Source of the DNA: CAZFIM01 sp964519615
GTDB lineage: Bacteria; Chloroflexota; Dehalococcoidia; GIF9; UBA5629
Direction: 5' to 3'
DNA: 64,000 nt
Assembly: GCA_964519615.1 (NCBI GenBank)
Contig: CAZFIM010000004.1
Coordinates: 1 to 64,000 of the forward strand
Part shown: one piece after another, positions 25,354 to 33,504 of the stretch
How positions within the stretch are numbered: position 1 is the first letter of the stretch
Layout: each line of letters begins with the position of its first letter
Notes under the pieces: generated by a model
Told to the model about the DNA's origin: nothing
What the model saw: the letters and a program-made list of their open reading frames with translations, nothing else
Databases searched by the model: none
Translations under genes and position numbers: made by a program

Positions 25354-26112
25354 TCAACCCACAGCGGTGACGCCGCCGTCGACGTAGAGGATCTGTCCGG
25401 TAATAAAATCAGCCTCATCAGATGCCAGAAAAACACAGGCGCCTTCAACATCAGAAGGAACACCAAGGCGTTTCATGGGGCTCTTATCGGCTGCCAGCTT
25501 GATGCGCTCCGGAGCTACCTCTCTCTGGATTGTCTCTGTAAGCACCAGTGCCGGGCCGATAGCATTGACGTTAACGCCAAAAGGCGCCCATTCCGCTGCC
25601 ATCATGCGGGTGATCATATCGACCGCACCTTTGGTAGCGCCGTAGCCGGTATTGCCGCCTGCGGTTCCGCGCGCGCCGCGAATAGAGGAAAGATTGATGA
25701 TTTTACCCTTTTTCTTCTCAACCATCATCTTACCAAAGACTTTACAGGGCAGCATTACACCCTTTACGCTCACAGCGAACATGGCATCCCAATTCTTGAC
25801 ATCGATGTCGGTTGCGGCCATTTTAATATTCAATCCCTGTGAATTGACCAGAATATCAACCGTGCCGTATTTTTTCACTACCGCATCAGCCAGTTTTTTA
25901 ACGCTGTCTTCATCAGCAACATCAACCTGCATAGCCGAAACCTCGTTTTTGGTCTCAGACTGAATTTTACTGGCTACCTGCTGCAATTTCTCCAGATTGC
26001 GGCTGGCGATCACGACCTTTGCACCCTGCTTTGACAGCGCCAGTGCGCAGTGTTCGCCCAAACCACCGGCACCACCGATGACAACCGCTATTTTTTTGTC
26101 CAGACTAAACAT
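25354..26112 (-). CDS. short-chain dehydrogenase/reductase
   Basis: The product is 252 residues. The cofactor motif is GGAGGLGEH near the N-terminus, the NNAG motif reads NSQG, and the catalytic residues are Ser (in 'INLSSIRG'), Tyr and Lys in YGATK. The C-terminal 'ADFITGQILYVDGG' is typical of classical SDRs of the FabG/gluconate 5-dehydrogenase type, which oxidise alcohols or reduce ketones with NAD(P). GGAGG lies 5 nt before the ATG. It lies between the 4-hydroxybutyryl-CoA dehydratase relative and the CtBP-like dehydrogenase on the same strand, consistent with a beta-oxidation-like or hydroxyacid pathway. Confidence 0.9.
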   Translation of the reverse strand: MFSLDKKIAVVIGGAGGLGEHCALALSKQGAKVVIASRNLEKLQQVASKIQSETKNEVSAMQVDVADEDSVKKLADAVVKKYGTVDILVNSQGLNIKMAATDIDVKNWDAMFAVSVKGVMLPCKVFGKMMVEKKKGKIINLSSIRGARGTAGGNTGYGATKGAVDMITRMMAAEWAPFGVNVNAIGPALVLTETIQREVAPERIKLAADKSPMKRLGVPSDVEGACVFLASDEADFITGQILYVDGGVTAVG

Positions 26113-26241
26113 TGTACCCTCCTTAAATATTTATTACTTCACAAATTACTTAACGAGTTAATAAAAAAATCATCTAACCGTAAGACTCCATCCGAACTTT
26201 AATCCGTTCTGGGCAATCAGCATAACATATTGTCTGAAATG

Positions 26242-27678
26242 TTATTCGTTTATACCTGCCAGCTTTTTAGCCAGTTTTTTCTTGGACTCCAGATCCGTAT
26301 TACGCAAAATAGTCATCTTATGTGTCTCGGGCGACCCTGCGCCGTGAATATTGGAGACGATATCGCGGCTTTCAAAGGCCAGCTTCTCTATCAACCTGAA
26401 CATACGAATCCTGTCTTCAGTGGACACATTGTCAGCGCCTTTTAGGTATTTCTTAAGCAACGGCCCTATATCCGGATCTGCGAAGTCTTTTTCCGAAGGC
26501 ACATCGGCGACCATGCCGCCCGCGATCTCTATCATATTACGTATGACTTCATGCAGTTCCTTGCCCTCATAAAGTTTAGAGGTGTTAGAGAGAACGGGGT
26601 CAACCGTATAAATACCTGATGGCGTTGGAGTAGCTTCTACTGAAGCGGCAACAGAGCAGCCGTAAATCGCCTGTATAGTCTTTATCATTTCCACCAGTTT
26701 GGCATTGATATGAGAAACATTTTTCAAGCCGTTGTAATCCGCAGCAACAGCCGCTGCACCGATCAAAACATCGCCCACGCCGCATTTGCAGCCGCCGTGC
26801 GAATGCCGGTGATAGTTGCCGAAATTACGAACCATCGGCCCTGCGTATTCATATTCACCGCAGAGAAAGACATATTCCCAGGGGACAAAGACATCCTGGA
26901 AAAGAAGCATGGGGGCGAACTTGCTGTACTCCACATTACCAAGGTCGCAGTTTTCCATCGCCCTGCTCTCCAGCGTTCCTCTGCCGTATACATGAATTAG
27001 ACCTTTGGTATCGGTGGGCACGGCAAAACAGACGGCGTAGTCTTTATCGTCCTCACGCATTTCGCGAGCGGGAACAATAAGCGCCCAGTGCGCACAGAGA
27101 GAGCCTGTCTGATGTATCTTGGCACCCCGCACGAAGATACCATCCTTGTTCTTATCAACAACGCGCAGATACATGTCCGGATCTTTCTGCTGAGACGGCC
27201 GGAGAGACCTGTCGCCTTTCACATCAGTCACACCACTGCAGACCACATAATCGTTCCTCTGTACCATTTTAAGGAAGTCAGTCAGCCTTTTGAAGTATTC
27301 CGTATCGTATTTCTTATCGCAATTATATATTTCAATACCTGCGGAATTGATGGCATCCATGCCGGTACAGCGCATAAAGCAGCCGCCTATACGCTGTGAG
27401 AGATATTTGAGCATTCTTACCTTTGCCAGCAAATCCTCCTGGCTCTGGTAGAATTTTACGAATCTGCTCACCTCTTCATTAATCAGGTCGGATTTTGCCA
27501 CTAAAAAAGCCCGCCCCTCCTCCGTATTCGCCAGCGCATAAGTCTGCGCAACTGAAGCAACCATATGCTTGATCAGGGGATGTTCTACCGGATTCTCTAC
27601 TTTCTTGCCCAAAATATATGCTTGAGGATGAACTTTCTTGAGCGATTCATAATATTGTTCCCTAGTCATTACAGCCAT
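26242..27678 (-). CDS. abfD: 4-hydroxybutyryl-CoA dehydratase-like protein
   Basis: The product is 478 residues, the length of 4-hydroxybutyryl-CoA dehydratase/vinylacetyl-CoA isomerase. Unlike the related aromatic monooxygenases (HpaB), it keeps all four [4Fe-4S] ligands: C100 and C104 (GGCFMRCTGMDA) and H290 and C297 (HRHSHGGCKCG, H-x6-C). FAD binding is expected from the fold. The family uses a ketyl-radical mechanism to remove water from an unactivated position. The real substrate may be another 4-hydroxyacyl-CoA or vinylogous compound, since no CoA-transferase is adjacent. GGAGG lies 8 nt before the ATG. It is upstream of the SDR on the same strand. Confidence 0.85.
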   Translation of the reverse strand: MAVMTREQYYESLKKVHPQAYILGKKVENPVEHPLIKHMVASVAQTYALANTEEGRAFLVAKSDLINEEVSRFVKFYQSQEDLLAKVRMLKYLSQRIGGCFMRCTGMDAINSAGIEIYNCDKKYDTEYFKRLTDFLKMVQRNDYVVCSGVTDVKGDRSLRPSQQKDPDMYLRVVDKNKDGIFVRGAKIHQTGSLCAHWALIVPAREMREDDKDYAVCFAVPTDTKGLIHVYGRGTLESRAMENCDLGNVEYSKFAPMLLFQDVFVPWEYVFLCGEYEYAGPMVRNFGNYHRHSHGGCKCGVGDVLIGAAAVAADYNGLKNVSHINAKLVEMIKTIQAIYGCSVAASVEATPTPSGIYTVDPVLSNTSKLYEGKELHEVIRNMIEIAGGMVADVPSEKDFADPDIGPLLKKYLKGADNVSTEDRIRMFRLIEKLAFESRDIVSNIHGAGSPETHKMTILRNTDLESKKKLAKKLAGINE

Positions 27679-27808
27679 TAATAAGTCCTCCTATCGTCAA
27701 AAAAGGTACATGAAGTATACACCTATTTACACACAAACCGTTAGTTGAAGTCTTCTATCAGACTATACCGCTGCAAGTATAATAAACCGATTTTACGGCA
27801 TATTTTAT

Positions 27809-30319
27809 CTACAGATCATCACATTTTGTAATTTCGATCAAACAGGAGTTAGATGCCATTCCTGCGCAGTTCTGAGAAAGTATACGAGAAGGAGTCAAAA
27901 TACTCACACAACCTCCCCTGTCTGTACTGCCCGCCGTACCCACCTGAAGCGGATCATACTTTGCACAACTACCATAACAATGTACCACGCCGGGCCTCAC
28001 TCTCTCCGTTAATTGGGCAATGCCTAATACAGAGCCTCTCTCGTTATAGAGCTTCACAATGTCACTATTTTTGATACCGCGTATTGCTGCATCTGCCGGG
28101 TTAATACGCACTGTCCTATAATCATACCCGCCCTTGTTGATCCTGTTATTGGGGATAGCATCAATCCATTTGTTATGAGTTTCATGATGGGTATGATATG
28201 ACGAACGCGGATGAGGGGAGATGAGCTGAAGAGGATATTGAGCGGTTTGTGTTGACTGGTACCCCTCCCAACTCGGTATATAGCGCGCCATAGGCGGGCG
28301 CTCGGTATCGTCAGGCATATATTTAGTCAGACTCTGTGAAACATACTCTATTTTACCGCTCTCGGTTCCCAGTTCCTTAGCTTTTCCGGTGCCTGTTTTG
28401 GGATTATTGTCAGGGGTATCGCATTCCCTGCCCTCATAATACCACCGCAGCGCCGGTGTGCGCTTGTAATCAGGCGGCAGCGGCACAACAAAATAGCCCT
28501 TTTCCCTGAATGTTTCCCAGGGAACATAATCCGGCAGCGAAGAGTTGTCAAACGCAACCCTGACCCAATCCTCCATAGTCTTGCCTTCCGTATACGCATC
28601 TTTAAATCCCAGGCGTTCAGCTAATGCGGAGTAAATATCATAGTCTGACTTCGATTCCCCTAAAGGCTCAATACATTTTTTCTGGTAGACCACCACACGA
28701 TGGTTCGTTGCGGTACTTTGATCGTGCACATATCCTCCGCATTCACCTGACAGGCTGATGTCAGGCCTTTCGAAGTTGGTGCAGGCCGGCAGCACGATAT
28801 CAGCAAATCCGGTGGAGTTATTCCACCAGCAGTCCTGTACCACAAAACATTCAATACCGGGACTCTGCAGCAGATGTACCCACTTATTAGTCTCGGTCAT
28901 ACTGCCGATAAAAGAGCTGCCGTGGCGGTAGTACATGCGGCACTCGGAATGGTCTTTTTCCGGATAGGTAAAACGGTGGAACTGGTTGAGCGAAGAACCC
29001 CTCTTTTTTTCGAACATCCAGCTTTTAGGCGGGGTAAGAATAGCATCCGGCATCAGGTTGCGGTAAAGACGCTGCGTTACCGGATTGACTATTGTTCCTC
29101 GCTGAATGCTCTTTTCCGCATATAGATCTATACCACCGTAGGCATAACCCGGAAAGAAGAAATCGCGGTTGAAAGGTGCGCCGTTTGCGCTCGACCACAA
29201 ATTCACACCGGGCTTGCCCATACCCTGCATCGCCAGCAAATATACCATGAGCCTTGCCCATTCGGTGCCGTAAGCCTGGCGGCAGGCACCGCCTCCCAGA
29301 CAGAAAGGATCGACCATAGTCCGTTTGGACGCCCATTCACGAGCAAGAGCCGTAATCACGCGGGCTTTAATACCGCAGATATTCTCTGCCCAACCAGGCG
29401 TTTTCTCCACACCGTCGGTCTTACCCATTATATGCTTTTTCCACTCATCGAAGCCCAGCGTACGATTACTAACATATTCTTTGTCATAAGTATTCTCTTT
29501 CAGCCAAACATAGGCGATCGCCTCCGCCAGCGCTGCATCGGTCCCCGGCCGGGGAGCAAGCCACTTGTAAGCATGAATACAACTGGTATAGTTGTTATAA
29601 GGATCAATAAATATTTGCCGTATACCAAGCTTCCTCATCCACAGCCGCCAGATGGCAGCCTCCTGTCCGCCATATAACCCATGGGTAGAATCAGGGTCTG
29701 AGCTCCAGTGAATAAGCAGATCGGTATTCTGCAGACAATCCTCTAAAAGGTCATAATGCTCAGGCATCCCCAGCCGCCAGTAGAATCCGTAGGCATGAGC
29801 CGCACCCCAATACCAGCCTTCCCAGCTATCCGGATTGGGATCGATCATGGTGAATCCCAGCATATGAAAAAAACGGAAAAACACGCTGAAGTGATAGCCC
29901 AAAATACCCCAGTTATGGTGTGATGAACGGGTGCCGGTAATAGCCTCCTTGCCGTACTTCTTCTGAATACGTTTCATCTCTCCGGCCACTATAGCGAGGG
30001 CCTCATCCCAGGATATGCGCCGGTAGGAAGCTCTGCCTCTGTTTTCGGGATGGCGTTCCCCGTCAGGATTGAAGTCCCTCCTTATCATTGGGTATTTGAT
30101 ACGGTTTTCAGAATAAATACGGCGGCGGTCGGCAATAGTAAACGGGGCAACTGTAGCTTTACGCGGCGGTACAAAACTTTGTCCCCGTGCTGAGATAGTC
30201 CAGGACGGAGCATCCGATTCATCCAAAACAAGCGGACGAATGCGAGTTATTCTACCGTCCTCTACATGCACCAGCACCGGACCGCCAACCGTACAGTTTG
30301 TATATATCTTTTCAGACAC
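27809..30319 (-). CDS. molybdopterin oxidoreductase, transhydroxylase-like large subunit
   Basis: The product is 836 residues from a GTG at 30319 with AAGGAG 7 nt upstream. It belongs to the DMSO-reductase family but lacks the N-terminal Cys motif for an Fe-S cluster and a TAT signal, so it is cytoplasmic. The opening 'CTVGGPVLVHVEDGRI' and the region 'SSHHNWG...PNPDSWEGWYWG' resemble pyrogallol-phloroglucinol transhydroxylase of Pelobacter: H134 and S165 are 31 apart, like its His144 and Mo-ligand Ser175 as I recall them. The Fe-S small subunit of that enzyme is not encoded nearby. A role in aromatic or polyphenol hydroxyl transfer is inference. Confidence 0.8.
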   Translation of the reverse strand: MSEKIYTNCTVGGPVLVHVEDGRITRIRPLVLDESDAPSWTISARGQSFVPPRKATVAPFTIADRRRIYSENRIKYPMIRRDFNPDGERHPENRGRASYRRISWDEALAIVAGEMKRIQKKYGKEAITGTRSSHHNWGILGYHFSVFFRFFHMLGFTMIDPNPDSWEGWYWGAAHAYGFYWRLGMPEHYDLLEDCLQNTDLLIHWSSDPDSTHGLYGGQEAAIWRLWMRKLGIRQIFIDPYNNYTSCIHAYKWLAPRPGTDAALAEAIAYVWLKENTYDKEYVSNRTLGFDEWKKHIMGKTDGVEKTPGWAENICGIKARVITALAREWASKRTMVDPFCLGGGACRQAYGTEWARLMVYLLAMQGMGKPGVNLWSSANGAPFNRDFFFPGYAYGGIDLYAEKSIQRGTIVNPVTQRLYRNLMPDAILTPPKSWMFEKKRGSSLNQFHRFTYPEKDHSECRMYYRHGSSFIGSMTETNKWVHLLQSPGIECFVVQDCWWNNSTGFADIVLPACTNFERPDISLSGECGGYVHDQSTATNHRVVVYQKKCIEPLGESKSDYDIYSALAERLGFKDAYTEGKTMEDWVRVAFDNSSLPDYVPWETFREKGYFVVPLPPDYKRTPALRWYYEGRECDTPDNNPKTGTGKAKELGTESGKIEYVSQSLTKYMPDDTERPPMARYIPSWEGYQSTQTAQYPLQLISPHPRSSYHTHHETHNKWIDAIPNNRINKGGYDYRTVRINPADAAIRGIKNSDIVKLYNERGSVLGIAQLTERVRPGVVHCYGSCAKYDPLQVGTAGSTDRGGCVSILTPSRILSQNCAGMASNSCLIEITKCDDL

Positions 30320-30460
30320 AAAAAGACTCCTTCGCTAACGAAATTTGCAGCATCCTGAAAACCGGTAGCTTAGCAGTGACTTCTTTTTCAAACTACATCC
30401 ATCTTCAGCACTCATGAAGGCAGTCCTGCAAGAAATATCCGCAACGGCTCAAACTGAGTG

Positions 30461-30498
30461 AAAAAACAAAAAGGGCTGCAACAAGCAAATGCCGCCCT
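30461..30498 (-). terminator. terminator-like hairpin in the molybdoenzyme leader
   Basis: On the minus strand AGGGCGGC and GCAGCCCT pair with one mismatch around an 11-nt loop and are followed by TTTTTGTTTTTT. It lies 140 nt upstream of the molybdoenzyme start on the same strand, so it either ends an upstream transcript or acts as an attenuator. Confidence 0.45.
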
Positions 30499-30682
30499 CC
30501 TCTATTTTACACTATCAAATGGTAGTACATTCAACTACGCAGGACAAGCACGGTATTCAGAAACAAGACCATTGTGCAATACAAACAACCATCCTGCCGT
30601 ATATAAATTCACCTTTGACGGATAAATAGTCAGAACCCCCACGTTTTTCTATTGCCAAACCTGCTGCAACACACTTGAATAT

Positions 30683-30757
30683 CTGTATTGCTGACACTTG
30701 GTTTGCTAAAGTGAGAATTAAATATACAATCTATTCTTCGTTTTAGCAGCAATACAG
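30683..30757. promoter_or_regulatory. 11-bp inverted repeat upstream of the Lrp-type gene
   Basis: CTGTATTGCTG (30683-30693) and CAGCAATACAG (30747-30757) are exact reverse complements, 53 nt apart. The span suits a multimeric Lrp-type regulator, perhaps the product of the adjacent gene acting on both divergent genes. Confidence 0.5.
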
Positions 30758-30902
30758 TAACGAATATATGAACACAATAATTTTAACTTACGAAAGTGGC
30801 GATGAATACACATATTTTATCATATTAAACGGTGAGTATCTACAGATCGGAACAAATATACTGTATTATCATTGCTATTTTCTCGCTTCTATAGTATATT
30901 TT

Positions 30903-31826
30903 ATGGATATGATAGATGCCACTGACCGCAAAATTATTCTGGCGCTGCAAAAAAATGGTCGTTTAAGCAATGCTTCTCTTGCCCACATTGCCGGAGTCAG
31001 CACATCTACAGTGGCTAAGCGCGTTGAACACCTCCTCGAGAGCGATACTATCAGAATCAGGGCAGTACCCAACCCCCGCAAGCTTGGTTATTACGCCGAT
31101 GCGTTCATTACAATGGATGTCGACCTGCTTAAGATCGATGAGATATGTGCTCAACTCAAACCTATTTTCAATGTAAACTTCATTCATACATGCTTTGGCC
31201 GTTTTGACATACTACTTATCGTTTTTTTCCCCACCTGGGAAATTCTGCACAGCTTTGTAAAAGATCGCCTTGCTCACATTGAAGGTGTACGGCATATAGA
31301 AACCTTTTCTTTCAAAGACATCGTTAAGCGCCTGGAAAATATTTTCTCTGAACCAGAGCAAAAGTCGCCTGCAGTACCAAGAGATGAGCTGGACTTCCAG
31401 CTTATGAACGAGCTGGTTATAGATGGAACAGCTAGTTATAAGAATCTGGCAAGCAAAACCGGCGCCAGTATCCCGACGATTGCCAGACGCATTACCAATC
31501 TGCTCAATAAAGGGGTGATAAAAATTATTGCCCTGCCGAATCCATCCAGAGTTGGCTATATTCACGGTGCGGTTGTCGGTATACGGGTCCAAACCGGTAA
31601 AATTGAAAACATATGCCAGCAGCTTGCGAAAAAAAAGGAAGTACACTTTGTTTTTACCTTGATCAACGGTTTCGATATATTAATAGGCATCCACAGCAGC
31701 ACCCCGGAAGAAATGTACTACTTCATCAAGAATTTCCTTGCACACATTGACGGCATCATCGATATTGAGACTTTCATCCGTGCTGAGATACAGAAACGTT
31801 ATTACGGATGGATGCTTGAAGACTGA
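30903..31826 (+). CDS. tandem Lrp/AsnC-family regulator (two HTH-RAM units)
   Basis: The product is about 307 residues from ATG 30903 (MDMIDATDRK); ATG 30909 is also possible. It holds two complete Lrp units in one chain: HTH 'IDATDRKIILALQKNGRLS' plus ligand-binding RAM domain (about residues 1-150), then HTH 'DELDFQLMNELVIDG' plus RAM (about 165-300). Ordinary Lrp proteins are about 150 residues and dimerise, so this is a built-in dimer that may have two different half-sites or ligands. It is divergent from the molybdoenzyme gene, and the inverted repeat at 30683-30757 is a candidate operator. No Shine-Dalgarno sequence is seen. Confidence 0.85.
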   Translation: MDMIDATDRKIILALQKNGRLSNASLAHIAGVSTSTVAKRVEHLLESDTIRIRAVPNPRKLGYYADAFITMDVDLLKIDEICAQLKPIFNVNFIHTCFGRFDILLIVFFPTWEILHSFVKDRLAHIEGVRHIETFSFKDIVKRLENIFSEPEQKSPAVPRDELDFQLMNELVIDGTASYKNLASKTGASIPTIARRITNLLNKGVIKIIALPNPSRVGYIHGAVVGIRVQTGKIENICQQLAKKKEVHFVFTLINGFDILIGIHSSTPEEMYYFIKNFLAHIDGIIDIETFIRAEIQKRYYGWMLED

Positions 31827-31880
31827 GTAATACATTTCCTTATACTACCATTTATATCACTTTCAATTTGGAGAAACGCT

Positions 31881-32828
31881 ATGAAAATTACTATTATCGG
31901 ATCAGGGAATATCGGCAGTCTTTTGGGTGCCCTTCTTACCGCTGCAGGCGAAGACGTTACACTGGTTGAAATACGGGATGAGGTAGTTCAGACAATCTGC
32001 AAAGAAGGCATACTCATCGAAACTCCGGACGGCACAAAAAGAACTATCCCCGTTAAGATAGTAAAAGATATCAACTCTACAACTGCTCCCGACCTGCTGA
32101 TAATAGTAGTGAAGGGGTATTCCACGCGCAGTGCGATAGAAAGCGCGCTTGGGGTTATCGGACCGGAGACCTACATCCTCTCGGTTCAGAACGGGGCCGG
32201 CAATATCGAAACCATCGCAGAAGTGATCAAAGACGATACCCATGTGATGGGCGGTGTTTTTTACTGCAATGTTACCCCTCTGGCCGTCAATCATTTACTC
32301 TGGATCACCGGTACCGGAGGCATCAAGTTAGGTCCAATGAACGGTGTGATGAGTCCAATGGTGGAAAAGGCTACACAGGCATTTTGCAGAGCAGGCATCG
32401 ATGCACAAATATATGTCAAAGTTCAGGACGCAATTTGGAATAAGGTGTTACAGAATGCACCTCTCAGCTTGACCTCCGTACTGCGTATAACCAATGATGA
32501 GATCCTGAATCACCCCTCTACAAGGACACTAATGTATAAAATCGCTGAGGAACAGATCGCAGTCTGCCGGGCTAAAAAAATCAACCTCGTTAACCCCGAT
32601 GACCCCATACAGGCACTGCTTTCAACTCTGAAAATGTTTAAAGAGTCCGGTAAAAAGCCGAAATCATCCATGCTTCAGGATGTGGAGGCAGGCCACAGGA
32701 CCGAGATAGAGACGATCACCGGCAGCGTGGTAGCCGAGGGAAAAAGGTTGAATGTTCCCACCCCCGTCAACGAGACTCTTATGCTTTTGGTAAAGGCAAT
32801 AGAAGAGAAGACCTTCAATATAAGTTGA
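31881..32828 (+). CDS. ketopantoate reductase (ApbA/PanE) family protein
   Basis: The product is 315 residues. The NADP-binding motif is IIGSGNIGSLLGALL at the N-terminus. The C-terminal helical domain carries 'VWNKVLQNA'-like 'IWNKVLQNAPLSLTS', with the family's catalytic Lys, and 'KPSSMLQD'-like 'KPKSSMLQDVEAGHRTEI', which includes the catalytic Glu. The classical reaction is NADPH reduction of 2-dehydropantoate to pantoate for CoA synthesis, but many paralogues reduce other 2-oxo acids. It follows the Lrp gene by 54 nt and is probably co-transcribed, so a catabolic role is as likely as pantothenate synthesis. The coaX/coaBC genes are 12 kb away. Confidence 0.85.
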   Translation: MKITIIGSGNIGSLLGALLTAAGEDVTLVEIRDEVVQTICKEGILIETPDGTKRTIPVKIVKDINSTTAPDLLIIVVKGYSTRSAIESALGVIGPETYILSVQNGAGNIETIAEVIKDDTHVMGGVFYCNVTPLAVNHLLWITGTGGIKLGPMNGVMSPMVEKATQAFCRAGIDAQIYVKVQDAIWNKVLQNAPLSLTSVLRITNDEILNHPSTRTLMYKIAEEQIAVCRAKKINLVNPDDPIQALLSTLKMFKESGKKPKSSMLQDVEAGHRTEIETITGSVVAEGKRLNVPTPVNETLMLLVKAIEEKTFNIS

Positions 32829-33055
32829 CGGACATGCTCCATCTCAGCCGGTAAATATAACACAATGAGCGCGGCCAAAGCTGAAATATCAATAGGCAGT
32901 ACCGGCAAGAGCTTTGCTCTGATATTTACCTTTGTATCCTGCGTAGATGCTGCTAACAAAGGAATAAACCGTCCTGCTGATTTTACAGAGATTGTATTCA
33001 GACCTTAAAATCATAAGAGATCACTTTATTAATAACTCGGAGGGGGTAACGGATT

Positions 33056-33433
33056 TTGGCTAACCGCACGTGGATATATTTAATTGTTGGCATCGCAATC
33101 GGGGTTTTAGCAATGTGGGGATTAAATTCAATACAAAGCCCGGCGTTACGGGGTGTTACCCCTAACGTCATTGAGGGCTATTCAACCGGCATTAATTTTG
33201 ATGGGACAGCGATAGGGATATCAAAGGAACCCGGAGGGGCAGGAGAAGGTTATATCATTGCAGGAGCCAGATGGCGGGAATCAGGGGGACCATGGCATGA
33301 TGCAGGAACTCCACCAAGCCTGGCTCACCCTGACACAGGCCAGAAGGTGCGGCTGGGAGTAATCAATATTGAGCCAACACAGCAAGCGCCGGGCGGCCCC
33401 GTTGTTGCCTGGTTAGAGGTTATAAATCAATAG
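33056..33433 (+). CDS. membrane-anchored extracytoplasmic protein, unknown
   Basis: The product is 125 residues from a TTG at 33056; GGAGGGGG ends 9 nt upstream and supports it. One N-terminal membrane helix (about residues 6-24) is followed by a 100-residue soluble part rich in Gly and Pro ('GGAGEGYIIAGARWRESGG', 'QQAPGGPVVAWLEVINQ'), likely outside the cell and beta-rich. There is no Cys and no lipobox. I do not recognise a family. The 32829-33055 gap upstream shows nothing clear. Confidence 0.65.
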   Translation: MANRTWIYLIVGIAIGVLAMWGLNSIQSPALRGVTPNVIEGYSTGINFDGTAIGISKEPGGAGEGYIIAGARWRESGGPWHDAGTPPSLAHPDTGQKVRLGVINIEPTQQAPGGPVVAWLEVINQ

Positions 33434-33504
33434 TGTTGACCTCGAGTCGCGGGCCTTTTTGCTGCTTTAGCTCCGAAAATTGTAACTGCATCGGGTAAAG
33501 GCAG

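Larger units (their letters stand above)
30320..30902. other. long intergenic region between divergent genes
   Basis: The 583 nt between the molybdoenzyme gene and the Lrp-type gene contain no convincing gene. They hold a terminator-like hairpin on the minus strand (30461-30498) and an 11-bp inverted repeat (30683-30757). In-frame codons upstream of 30903 exist but look non-coding. Confidence 0.5.

Noticed and set aside
30768..30902. N-terminal extension of the Lrp-type gene
   Set aside because: The 45 extra codons are AT-rich, lack a ribosome site and do not resemble Lrp proteins. The family begins at MDMIDATDRK (30903).
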